Assembly (NCBI GenBank): GCA_964203235.1
Contig: CAXNLE010000001.1
Location: 496,001 to 560,000 of the forward strand
Origin: BACL27 sp964203235
GTDB lineage: Bacteria > Actinomycetota > Acidimicrobiia > Acidimicrobiales > Ilumatobacteraceae
Reading direction: 5' to 3'
DNA: 64,000 bases
Shown: piece after piece, positions 33,408 through 40,883 of the stretch
Layout of the letters: every line of letters starts with the position of its first letter
How positions within the stretch are numbered: the stretch's first letter is position 1
Notes under the pieces: generated by a model
What the model saw: only the letters and a program-made list of their open reading frames with translations
Database searches by the model: none
What the model was told of the DNA's origin: nothing
Translations under genes and position numbers: made by a program

Positions 33408-35063
33408 TTAAATAGTTACTGAGGCTTCATCTTCAAGTGAGCAAGAGTTGGCGAATGCCAGTACTTGGTTAGCTATCTCTTGCTCAGACCAACCGAGCAA
33501 CGGTGCAACTAATTCTGCTACATCACGTGCATTGGCGACAGTTGCGCGACGATTAATTATTCGGCTTCTAGTTCGACGCGAAAGAATGTCGTCGAGGGTG
33601 TTAGCCATCTCGTGTGTTACGGCAAAAATAGCTTCAGCACGCAAGTAGGGCAGACCCGGAATCAATTGCTCGCCAAGGCTCGCGTTTTGTTTGATCAAAT
33701 CTGTAACTATTTTCGATTCGCTACCAAAGCGTGAGAAGAGATGCTGTTCGCGGGCATCTTTATTTTTAACGCTTTTCGAACTGGCTCCCACGAACGACAA
33801 GCTTTTTGTTTTGCAACGTGCTTTTTTGTCGAGCGATGAGAGAGCTTGATCTACGGCATCTTCAGCCATTTTGCGATATGTTGTGAGTTTTCCGCCGGTC
33901 ACTGTGATCATTCCAGATTTTGTTGTGGCAACTTTATGTCGTCGCGAAAGATCTGCTGTGCGAGAACTCATCTTTTCACCACTCACACTCTTGACGAGTG
34001 GTCTAAGCCCCGACCACACAGCAGTAATGTCGTCGCGAGTGATATCAGTTGTTACAGCAGCGTTCAGCGCCTTAAGTACATAGTCGATGTCCGTGCTGGT
34101 GCACTGAGGGTCGTCGATTGATCCTTGATAATCAGTATCGGTGGTACCTATATATGTGTACTGGTAGGTGCCGTCAAAATTAGAGATCCACGGCACGAGA
34201 AACAAACTGCGCTTGTCACCTGGAACCGGGATGACAACAGCTATGTCGTTGCGAACTTTTTTCCACGGCACAGTTAGATGAACGCCCTTTGCTGGCCGAA
34301 TGCTGTCTGGGTCAAAGCCAAGATCGGTAGTCAAAACTTCATCTGACCAGACACCCGCAGCGTTGATAACTAAACGCGCTTGAACTTCAAAAGTTTCTGC
34401 ATCTGATGTTGTGACTTGAACGCCGCGCGTGACGCCTCTGTCATCGTGCAAAATTTTGTCAACAGCCGTGTAGTTCGAAATAACTGCGCCATGGCTGATT
34501 GCGGTGCGCGCAAGTGAGACACAAATACGCGCGTCGTCGGCCATCGCGTCGTAATACACATATGCCGACCCGAGTCGCTCTCGTTGCATCGTCGGTAAAT
34601 GTAAAAATGCTCTATCGGCTTTGAGTCGACGATGAAACTTTCCAATTCGCCAACCACCAGTAAGGTCATACATCCACATTGCCGAGCCAAGTGCGCGCGC
34701 AATCTTCTTTGAAACAACACCATCTCGTTTAAGAATTGGAATCATGAACGGCAAAGTTTGCACTAGGTGTGGGGCATTGCGCTTTAGTCGCTGGCGTTCG
34801 TGTAGTGCTTCGTAAACAAGTCGAACTTCGCCTTGTTGCAGATAGCGAAGTCCACCGTGGATTAATTTGCTGCTCTTCGAAGAGGTGCCAGAAGCGAGGT
34901 CTTCGCGCTCAACCAAAGCCACAGTCAACCCGCGAGATGCTGCGTCTAAAGCAACACCAAGACCAGTTACGCCACCGCCAACAACAACAATGTCAAAAGT
35001 CTGAGCTTTTAATTTTGCAATTGTTTCAATGCGATTTTGAGGTCCGCTTATCGGCAGAGGCAT
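33408..35063 (-). CDS. glpD: Glycerol-3-phosphate dehydrogenase, FAD-dependent
   Basis: GlpD oxidises glycerol-3-phosphate to DHAP and passes electrons to the quinone pool at the membrane. The N-terminus has the FAD motif DIVVVGGGVTGLGVALDAASRGL, spread over residues 25-47, then EREDLASGTSSKSSKLIHGGLRYL. Later motifs are NAAGVWSDE, TDTDYQGSIDDP and VTGGKLTTYRKMAEDAVD, with a C-terminal helical domain. The GTG at 35069 abuts a -10-like TAGGCT (35070-35075), so the ATG at 35063, 6 bases after that hexamer, is the more likely leaderless start. It heads a three-gene group with the AGPS-like oxidase and an FGGY kinase. Confidence 0.93.
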   Translation of the reverse strand: MPLPISGPQNRIETIAKLKAQTFDIVVVGGGVTGLGVALDAASRGLTVALVEREDLASGTSSKSSKLIHGGLRYLQQGEVRLVYEALHERQRLKRNAPHLVQTLPFMIPILKRDGVVSKKIARALGSAMWMYDLTGGWRIGKFHRRLKADRAFLHLPTMQRERLGSAYVYYDAMADDARICVSLARTAISHGAVISNYTAVDKILHDDRGVTRGVQVTTSDAETFEVQARLVINAAGVWSDEVLTTDLGFDPDSIRPAKGVHLTVPWKKVRNDIAVVIPVPGDKRSLFLVPWISNFDGTYQYTYIGTTDTDYQGSIDDPQCTSTDIDYVLKALNAAVTTDITRDDITAVWSGLRPLVKSVSGEKMSSRTADLSRRHKVATTKSGMITVTGGKLTTYRKMAEDAVDQALSSLDKKARCKTKSLSFVGASSKSVKNKDAREQHLFSRFGSESKIVTDLIKQNASLGEQLIPGLPYLRAEAIFAVTHEMANTLDDILSRRTRSRIINRRATVANARDVAELVAPLLGWSEQEIANQVLAFANSCSLEDEASVTI

Positions 35064-35069
35064 TGCCAC

Positions 35070-35075
35070 AGCCTA
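35070..35075 (-). promoter_or_regulatory. -10 element of probable leaderless promoter for glpD
   Basis: On the minus strand TAGGCT is followed by 6 bases and the ATG at 35063. It decides between the GTG at 35069 and the ATG two codons later. Confidence 0.4.
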
Positions 35076-35148
35076 AGGCAAGAGGAGTATTCGCTCTAAG
35101 CCCAAAAAGAATTAGCGAACTTAATTTGCCATAAGTCACATCAATTGT

Positions 35149-35190
35149 TAATTAGCATGACTTGCTAATTAGGGTCGGGCTAGTTAATCT
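35149..35190 (+). promoter_or_regulatory. Fur/PerR-type operator and promoter
   Basis: TAATTAGCA and TGCTAATTA form a perfect 9-bp inverted repeat with a 5-base spacer at 35149-35171. The right arm overlaps a -35 (TTGCTA, 35162-35167), followed 17 bases later by a -10 (TAATCT, 35185-35190). The ATG of the Fur-family gene comes 7 bases after the -10. The AT-rich dyad over the promoter fits autorepression by the Fur/PerR product; the binding itself is inference. Confidence 0.75.
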
Positions 35191-35197
35191 CTTTGAC

Positions 35198-35704
35198 ATG
35201 CGTTCGCCAACTGAACTTGCTCAAGTGTTTCGCGAGAAGCAATTGAAGCTGACTCCGCAGCGCCAACTTTTGTTTGGCTTGTTGCATGACAACGACAGTC
35301 ATCCAACTGCCGAATCACTGTTTGAGATTGCGAGCAAGCAAATGCCTGGTATCTCGCTTCGAACTATTTATCAAACTCTCGGAGAACTCGCCGATATGGG
35401 AGAACTGCAACTTGTCGATCTAGGCAACGGTGCGATGAGATTTGACCCGAACATGGGTGAGCATCAACATTTTGTTTGTGGTTCGTGTGGTGCGATTCAT
35501 GATGTTGATATAACTTCTGCACCAAAGTTGCGTGCTGGAAGTGCCGAGGGTTTCGCAGTTGAAGAAGTTGGCGTCGTATTTCATGGTCGTTGTGATCGAT
35601 GCAATCGTCCAAGTCACGGTGAGCAAATATCACGAAACACTAAAAGATCTCCTGGTCTCCAGGCGAAAAAAATAAAGCAAGTTAAACAAGCAATCAGTAA
35701 TTAA
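35198..35704 (+). CDS. Fur-family transcriptional regulator (PerR-like)
   Basis: This is a metal-dependent winged-helix regulator of 168 residues. It has the DNA-binding domain (QLKLTPQRQLLFGLL, SLRTIYQTLGELADMGEL), the metal-binding GEHQHFVCGSCGAIHDVD with a CxxC pair, and a second pair in HGRCDRCNRP. Two structural-zinc CxxC pairs are typical of PerR/FurB members. The start at 35198 replaces a longer frame from 35162 because the promoter and operator lie upstream. The C-terminal tail is basic (KRSPGLQAKKIKQVKQ). The next gene is rubrerythrin, making peroxide control likely. Fur, Zur and PerR cannot be fully separated by sequence alone. Confidence 0.88.
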   Translation: MRSPTELAQVFREKQLKLTPQRQLLFGLLHDNDSHPTAESLFEIASKQMPGISLRTIYQTLGELADMGELQLVDLGNGAMRFDPNMGEHQHFVCGSCGAIHDVDITSAPKLRAGSAEGFAVEEVGVVFHGRCDRCNRPSHGEQISRNTKRSPGLQAKKIKQVKQAISN

Positions 35705-35747
35705 TCATCAATTATCAACTATCAAATATAAATAAAGGAGAATCATC

Positions 35748-36167
35748 ATGGCCAAGCTAAATGGCACCAAGACACATGAGAATCTCAAGGAAGCGTTTGC
35801 TGGCGAGAGCCAAGCGAATCGACGCTACTTGTGGTTCGCACAGAAGGCAGACATCGAGGGTTATCCAGATGCAGCGTCATTGTTCCGTTCAGTCGCCGAA
35901 GGCGAAACCGGACATGCACACGGCCACTTGGATTACCTTGCAGAAGTTGGCGACCCAGCATCTGGTGAGCCAATCGGTGACACAGCAGACAACTTCAAAG
36001 CATCAGTAGCAGGTGAAACTTATGAGTACACACAGATGTACCCAGGTTTTTCGAAGACTGCTCGCGAAGAAGGATTCACAGAAATCGCTGACTGGTTTGA
36101 AACTCTTGCTCGCGCAGAGAAGAGCCATGCAGGTCGATTCGGTGAAGGTCTTAAAGCCCTCGGCTAA
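35748..36167 (+). CDS. Rubrerythrin-like di-iron protein
   Basis: This 139-residue ferritin-like protein has the rubrerythrin pattern FAGESQANRRYLWFAQKAD, EGETGHAHGHLDYL, and the second pair AGETYEYTQMYPGF and LARAEKSHAGRF. It lacks the C-terminal rubredoxin domain, so it is the short, sulerythrin-like form. Such proteins reduce hydrogen peroxide using external electron donors. A strong ribosome site (AAAGGAG) precedes the ATG, 43 bases after the Fur-family gene. A hairpin follows the stop. The next two genes (Fe-S oxidoreductase and DUF3501) form a recurrent neighbourhood with rubrerythrin. Confidence 0.92.
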   Translation: MAKLNGTKTHENLKEAFAGESQANRRYLWFAQKADIEGYPDAASLFRSVAEGETGHAHGHLDYLAEVGDPASGEPIGDTADNFKASVAGETYEYTQMYPGFSKTAREEGFTEIADWFETLARAEKSHAGRFGEGLKALG

Positions 36168-36189
36168 ATCGCTAGTTTAATTATTAATT

Positions 36190-36240
36190 GTTGATGGTGT
36201 CGTTCGTTTTTACGGGCGGCACCATCAACGAAATTTTTAA
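36190..36240 (+). terminator. Intrinsic terminator after the rubrerythrin gene
   Basis: GTTGATGGTG (36190-36199) pairs perfectly with CACCATCAAC (36220-36229) in a 10-bp stem, followed by GAAATTTTTAA. It should end or attenuate the fur-rubrerythrin transcript before the Fe-S oxidoreductase gene. Confidence 0.8.
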
Positions 36241-36272
36241 TCCCCTTATTGAAATTTGTGAGACAGATAAAA

Positions 36273-37616
36273 ATGACAATTATTTACGACCCGCAGCACG
36301 CAAAATATCTTGACGAGGCGGACACCCGCGAAGAATTGACACGAGTTTACGACTTGTGTCATGGATGTCGACTTTGTTTTAAGTTCTGTCCATCGTTTCC
36401 GACGCTGTTCAGTTACATCGACGCTCATGACGATCAAGATGCGGGCAAGATGACCCCGGCGCAACAAGATCATGTCGCCGACGAATGTTTTCAGTGCAAA
36501 TTGTGTTACGTCAATTGCCCTTACACACCGGGAATCCACGAGTGGGCATTAGATTTCCCTCGGTTGATGCTGCGAGTTGACGCGATGCGTCGAGCCAACG
36601 GTCAAGTTTCAATGCGTAGCAAAGTGACGACTGCAATGCTTGGTCGCACCGACGCACTTGGTATGGCCGCAACTTCGTCTGGCCCGATTGCGAACAAAGT
36701 TATGGGTGCGAAACCTGGTTCATTGATTCGCAAAGTTGTTGAAGCAACTGCTGGAGTTTCGAGCGTTCGTATGTTGCCGGCATTTGCCCGTCAAAGGTTC
36801 TCAACTTGGTTTAACCGTCGGACAAAAGTTCAAATCGAAAAACTACAGGGCAGAGTTACGGTCTATCCGACTTGTTTGGTTGAGTATCAAGAACCAGCGA
36901 TTGGTCATGCTCTTGTAAATGTTTACGAACGCAATGGTATTGAATGTTCGCTTAGTGATGCCGGCTGCTGTGGAGCGCCGTTTTTGCATAGTGGTGATAT
37001 GGATCAGTTCACAAAAGTTGCGGCTAAGAACGTGGCAACGCTCGCCGCTGAAGTTAGAAAAGGTACAGACATTGTTGTGCCTCAGCCAACATGTGGTTAT
37101 GTTTTGAAAAAAGATTATCTCGACTATGTAGGTGGCCCAGATGCACAACTCGTGGCAGATAATACTTACGATGCTGCAGAGTATTTAATGAAGGTGCACA
37201 AAACCGAAGGCTCTTCATTAGACACGAACTTCGTTGGCGAGGTACCTGAGTCGATTACATATCACACGCCGTGTCACTTAAGGGCACAAAATATCGGTCT
37301 CAAGAGTCGTGACTTAATGAAGTTGACTGGCTCGAAAATCAAACTAGTGCAGCAGTGCTCAGGCATTGACGGAATGTGGGGGCTGCGTGCAGAAAATGCC
37401 GAACTATCGATTCCGATTGCACAAAAACTAGGTCAGATGATTCGCGACGCCGATTCTGAAGTCGTTGCGGGTGACTGCCACTTGGCGAACACTGCAATCA
37501 CAGAGCAAACAGGTGAGACGCCACTTCATCCAATAGAAGTAATTGCTAAGGCTTACGGAATCAAACCAGAACAAACCAGACCAAATCAAAAACCATCAGG
37601 AGACAGTTCAAAATGA
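36273..37616 (+). CDS. Fe-S oxidoreductase of the rubrerythrin cluster (GlpC/HdrD-like)
   Basis: This 447-residue protein has two [4Fe-4S] ferredoxin motifs (CHGCRLCFKFCPSF and CFQCKLCYVNCPY) and two CCG domains, visible as DAGCCGAPFLHSGD and TYHTPCHLRAQNIG, the cysteine-rich layout of heterodisulfide-reductase D and GlpC. It is cytoplasmic and probably passes electrons to or from a membrane or thiol partner. The start at 36273 (MTIIYDPQ) is preferred over the frame from 36249. It precedes DUF3501 with a 4-base overlap, and the trio with rubrerythrin suggests electron supply for peroxide reduction. A glycerol-3-phosphate role is less likely, since GlpA/B are absent. Confidence 0.85.
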   Translation: MTIIYDPQHAKYLDEADTREELTRVYDLCHGCRLCFKFCPSFPTLFSYIDAHDDQDAGKMTPAQQDHVADECFQCKLCYVNCPYTPGIHEWALDFPRLMLRVDAMRRANGQVSMRSKVTTAMLGRTDALGMAATSSGPIANKVMGAKPGSLIRKVVEATAGVSSVRMLPAFARQRFSTWFNRRTKVQIEKLQGRVTVYPTCLVEYQEPAIGHALVNVYERNGIECSLSDAGCCGAPFLHSGDMDQFTKVAAKNVATLAAEVRKGTDIVVPQPTCGYVLKKDYLDYVGGPDAQLVADNTYDAAEYLMKVHKTEGSSLDTNFVGEVPESITYHTPCHLRAQNIGLKSRDLMKLTGSKIKLVQQCSGIDGMWGLRAENAELSIPIAQKLGQMIRDADSEVVAGDCHLANTAITEQTGETPLHPIEVIAKAYGIKPEQTRPNQKPSGDSSK

Positions 37617-38224
37617 AAACAGAGACAGCATCCCCAAGTCGAAAATTGACGATGAGCGACATCATGGACCATCGGCAATACGAGCGTATTCGCGAAGTTC
37701 GTCAGAAAGAAGTTTTTGAAATTAAGCGTCGTCGTCGGATTGCACTCGGAACAATGATCACCGTAATGTTTGAGAATCGACAAACAATGCAGGCACAAAT
37801 TCAAGAAATGTTGCGGGTAGAAAAAGTTTTAACAGACGAAGGTGTGCTTGAAGAACTCAAGGCGTACAACCCACTGATCCCTGAGAAGGGTCAACTTTCG
37901 GCAACTTTATTTATTGAACTCACAACGGACGCACAGGTTCGTGAATGGTTGCCAAAACTTGTCGGCATCGAGCGATCGATTGCGATTAAGTTGTCGAACG
38001 GTGAACTAGTCAAAGCGATTGTCGAAGAAGGTCATGCCGAGCAGTTGACTCGCGAAAATGTAACTGCGGCGGTCCACTACATCCGCTTTGAATTTTCTCC
38101 TGAGCAGATTGATGAATTCGCCAAGGGCGAGGTTCAAGTGATTTCGGTCTTGTCAAATTACATAGAATCAACAGAACTCGCTCAATACACGGTTTCTGAA
38201 CTGTTAATTGATCTTCGGGATTAA
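37613..38224 (+). CDS. DUF3501 family protein
   Basis: This is a 203-residue protein of the DUF3501 family, found next to rubrerythrin and Fe-S oxidoreductase genes. It begins with a polar segment, then LTMSDIMDHRQYERIREVRQ and RRRRIALGTMITVMFENRQT, the conserved N-terminal region. The rest is mixed alpha/beta with FIELTTDAQVREWLPKLVGIE and a C-terminal VHYIRFEFSPEQ. No cofactor motif is evident. Its ATG overlaps the upstream stop as ATGA. Function is unknown; coupling to the Fe-S oxidoreductase suggests a shared complex or regulation of it. Confidence 0.82.
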   Translation: MKTETASPSRKLTMSDIMDHRQYERIREVRQKEVFEIKRRRRIALGTMITVMFENRQTMQAQIQEMLRVEKVLTDEGVLEELKAYNPLIPEKGQLSATLFIELTTDAQVREWLPKLVGIERSIAIKLSNGELVKAIVEEGHAEQLTRENVTAAVHYIRFEFSPEQIDEFAKGEVQVISVLSNYIESTELAQYTVSELLIDLRD

Positions 38225-38357
38225 AACTAAATAACCTCGAATTGTCAAATACGTTGCCGTTATTGGCAGTATTTCGGCTTTCGCTAGTTTTTTGGATTGG
38301 CGAAGTGGGGCATTGAAGCCTTAGTCTCTCGTTTGCTACGAGAACAAGGGGGTTCAA

Positions 38358-38597
38358 GTGCACGAGTTCGATTTATCGTGGCGCGTAAATAGTGCGTGTC
38401 AAGGCCTTGACCCGGATATTTTTTATCCGGAAAGTGAAGATAATTGCGATCAAGCAATTGCGATCTGTAAAAGCTGTCATGTGCGCATAGCGTGTCTGAA
38501 CTATGCACTCGAAACTCGTGAAAAGCAGGGCGTTTGGGGAGGTGCCTCGGCACGCGAGCGTCGTAGGTTGCTTAGGATTGGTAGGCGTAGCGCCTAG
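38358..38597 (+). CDS. WhiB-family Fe-S transcriptional regulator
   Basis: This 79-residue protein has the WhiB layout: an N-terminal cysteine (SACQG), a cysteine in EDNCDQA, the CKSC pair and a final Cys (RIAC), which together bind a [4Fe-4S] cluster. The GVWGGA turn and a basic C-terminus (RERRRLLRIGRRSA) follow for sigma-factor and DNA contact. WhiB proteins occur only in Actinomycetota and their phages, which anchors the taxonomic call. The GTG start has AAGGGGG upstream. The 133-base gap before it holds no gene. trpD follows 11 bases after its stop. Confidence 0.94.
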   Translation: MHEFDLSWRVNSACQGLDPDIFYPESEDNCDQAIAICKSCHVRIACLNYALETREKQGVWGGASARERRRLLRIGRRSA

Positions 38598-38608
38598 CGA
38601 GAATTCGC

Positions 38609-39673
38609 ATGAGTGAAGTCGAACTCGCCGGCGGATGGCCGCAAATAATTTCGCAACTGTTGGCGCGAAAAGATTTGTCTGCAAGTCACGCGGGGGCGGC
38701 AATGCGTTCGGTACTTTCTGGAGAGGCAACACCTTCGCAAATAACCGCATTCATTATTTCGCTTCGGGCGAAAGGTGAAACAGAAATTGAACTTGAAGGA
38801 ATGCTTGCCGAAGTGCGTCGAGCGGCCGAGCGTGTTGTATTGAGCGATGATATTGCGCAACGTGCACTAGACATTGTTGGCACAGGTGGAGATCACAGTT
38901 ATTCGGTCAATGTTTCAACAATGTCTGCAATTGTTGCTGCTGGTGCAGGCATACCAGTTTGCAAACACGGCAGTCGTGCGTCTTCGTCGAAGAGTGGTGC
39001 TGCCGATGTGCTTGAGGCACTTGGTGTGGCGATTGAGTTAGATGGCCCCGGCGTAACCCGCTGTGTTGAAGAGGCTGGTTTTGGTTTCTGTTTTGCGCAA
39101 CGATTTCATCCCGCTTTTCGTTTTACGGGTCCATCACGGCGCGAGATCGGCGTGCCAACAGTATTCAACTTGCTCGGACCAATGGCCAACCCTGCACCGG
39201 TCTCATTTATGGTGGTTGGTGTCGGCGATCCAAAGGCGGCAACCGTGATGGCACATGCCCTAGTCACGCGAGGTGTCAATCGTGCTTGGGTTGTGCATGG
39301 AAATGGTGGGATGGATGAACTTTCGTTGAGTGGCAAGTGCCCAATTGTAGAAATGTATAACGGCAAGTTACGCGAATTTGAAATTGACCCTAGATCTCTT
39401 GGGCTTGGCTTTGCTGATGTTGTTGCTGTTCGTGGTGGCGAGCCTAGAGATAATGCAAAAGTGTTTCGTGAGATGCTGGACGGCGCCAAAGGGCCGATCA
39501 GAGATATCGTTCTGCTCAACGCCGCCGCAGGAATCGTCGTGACTGGTAAAGCCGATGACATGCAGCAAGGAGTTGAGATCGCCACAGCATCAATTGACTC
39601 TGGCTCAGCGCGAGATGTTTTAGATCAAGTTATTCGCGTCAGTGTTGATGCTGCCAAGCACATGGCACACTAA
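38609..39673 (+). CDS. trpD: Anthranilate phosphoribosyltransferase
   Basis: TrpD transfers phosphoribose from PRPP to anthranilate in tryptophan synthesis. The 354-residue protein has the family motifs DIVGTGGDHSYSVNVST, VCKHGSRASSSKSGAADV, RTVFNLLGPMANPA as FNLLGPMANPAPVSF, and VHGNGGMDELSL. N- and C-terminal lengths are normal. It is an isolated trp gene here, placed between whiB and thrB rather than in a trp operon. No attenuator was seen upstream. Confidence 0.95.
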   Translation: MSEVELAGGWPQIISQLLARKDLSASHAGAAMRSVLSGEATPSQITAFIISLRAKGETEIELEGMLAEVRRAAERVVLSDDIAQRALDIVGTGGDHSYSVNVSTMSAIVAAGAGIPVCKHGSRASSSKSGAADVLEALGVAIELDGPGVTRCVEEAGFGFCFAQRFHPAFRFTGPSRREIGVPTVFNLLGPMANPAPVSFMVVGVGDPKAATVMAHALVTRGVNRAWVVHGNGGMDELSLSGKCPIVEMYNGKLREFEIDPRSLGLGFADVVAVRGGEPRDNAKVFREMLDGAKGPIRDIVLLNAAAGIVVTGKADDMQQGVEIATASIDSGSARDVLDQVIRVSVDAAKHMAH

Positions 39674-39692
39674 AATAATTACGTAGACAATT

Positions 39693-39712
39693 TTTATGAA
39701 CCTTTATGAACA
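39693..39712. repeat. 10-bp tandem duplication at the thrB start
   Basis: TTTATGAACC is followed directly by TTTATGAACA, so two ATGs occur 10 bases apart, out of frame. The first (39696) lies 6 bases after TAGACA (39684-39689) and opens a 7-codon ORF (MNLYEHI) ending at 39719; the second (39706) starts thrB. Confidence 0.75.
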
Positions 39713-40557
39713 CATCTAATAACTCAGTCGCCGTGCGCGTGCCTGCAAGTTCGGCAAATATCGGCCCTGGCTTTGATGTTTTGGGTATGGCTTTGTCGCT
39801 TCATCTCGAAGCGGGCTTTGGTACTTCGCCTGCTGACTCGATCGAAGCGATAGAGAATCATCCGACACTTGTGGCGTTTAAGCACTGTGGTGGCACTGGG
39901 CCATTGTGGGTACGTTCGCAAATGCCAATGGGTAAAGGATTGGGTTTTAGTGGTGCTGCTCGAGTTGCCGGCGTTTCGCTAGCGCATGCGCAAAAAAATG
40001 GAACAGATGAGACTGCTTTTGTAAACGCACAACACGAAATTTTGGCAATTGCCGCTGAGCTTGAAGGACATCCAGACAATGTTGCTGCGTCGCTACTTGG
40101 TGGCGTGGTGGCAAGTGTTGCTGGATCTACAGTTCGAATTCCAACGCAGCTTGATCCATCAATAATTGTTTGGGTTCCACAACAGCAGACTTCAACCAAA
40201 GAATCACGGACGAAACTTCCAGCGACAGTCTCATTTGATGATGCGGTTTTCAACGTCGGACGCACAGCGCTTTTAGTTGCGGCATTTGCGGCGAATGATA
40301 TTTCGGCGCTGCAAACTGCTACGCAAGATCGTCTGCATCAAGATGTTCGATTCAAAAAAGTTCCTGCGTCGCAAGAAGCATTAAATATTTTTGTAAAAGC
40401 TGGCGCTTGGTGCGCGTGGCTATCTGGTTCTGGGCCAACCGTTGCGGCGATGTGTGACGACACAAATGCTCAGCGGATTGCAGACTGTCTGCCCGATCAT
40501 GGATCGACGATGGTTTTGCGAATCGCCACACACGGGGCACAATTGCTCGCTATTTAA
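39706..40557 (+). CDS. thrB: Homoserine kinase
   Basis: ThrB phosphorylates homoserine on the threonine pathway. The 283-residue GHMP kinase shows the N-terminal VRVPASSANIGPGFDVLGMAL, the ATP-binding loop PMGKGLGFSGAARV, GHPDNVAASLLGGVV and the C-terminal AWLSGSGPTVAAM. The ATP loop reads GLGFSGAA where most members have GLGSSAAA, an unusual substitution. The frame upstream of 39706 is closed by a TGA at 39697, fixing the start. A 10-bp duplication places a competing ATG just upstream. The transcript may begin 33 bases after trpD. Confidence 0.92.
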   Translation: MNTSNNSVAVRVPASSANIGPGFDVLGMALSLHLEAGFGTSPADSIEAIENHPTLVAFKHCGGTGPLWVRSQMPMGKGLGFSGAARVAGVSLAHAQKNGTDETAFVNAQHEILAIAAELEGHPDNVAASLLGGVVASVAGSTVRIPTQLDPSIIVWVPQQQTSTKESRTKLPATVSFDDAVFNVGRTALLVAAFAANDISALQTATQDRLHQDVRFKKVPASQEALNIFVKAGAWCAWLSGSGPTVAAMCDDTNAQRIADCLPDHGSTMVLRIATHGAQLLAI

Positions 40558-40640
40558 TTAGTTAACTAGCTAATTAGATAAATACTCTGTAACACCCCTT
40601 GGGCAGTATTGAGTTAAACATTCAATAAAGGAGCCCATAC

Positions 40641-40883
40641 GTGAGAGATTTCCCCCGAATCCCTGTTACGAGCCAAGATCCACCAATTGAGGGGTCACTC
40701 GAAATTAGCTGCGAGACTTGCATCATGCGGGCGAGTGCCGCCTGTGATGATTGCGTAGTCGCATTCTTTTGTAATGAATCGAGTGAATCGGCGGTGGTTT
40801 TGAATTTAGAAGAACAAAGAACACTGCGATTGCTGGCAAATGCCGGAATGGTGCCTACGCTTCGGCATCGTGCAGTTAGCTAA
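40641..40883 (+). CDS. Small cysteine-rich protein of unknown function
   Basis: This 80-residue protein has a cluster of cysteines: CETC, ASAACDDC and FFC, spaced like a small metal or Fe-S site. It is otherwise acidic and lacks a signal peptide. A strong Shine-Dalgarno (AAAGGAG) lies 8 bases before the GTG, supporting real translation. TATTGA and TCAATA form an inverted repeat just upstream (40607-40627). The 3' end overlaps the queG frame by up to 44 bases. I do not recognise the family with certainty; similar short Cys-rich proteins occur in Acidimicrobiia-type genomes. Confidence 0.65.
   Translation: MRDFPRIPVTSQDPPIEGSLEISCETCIMRASAACDDCVVAFFCNESSESAVVLNLEEQRTLRLLANAGMVPTLRHRAVS

Noticed and set aside
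36273..37616. Anaerobic glycerol-3-phosphate dehydrogenase subunit GlpC
   Set aside because: The domain layout is similar, but GlpA and GlpB are absent and the neighbours are rubrerythrin and DUF3501; the peroxide-linked reading is favoured.
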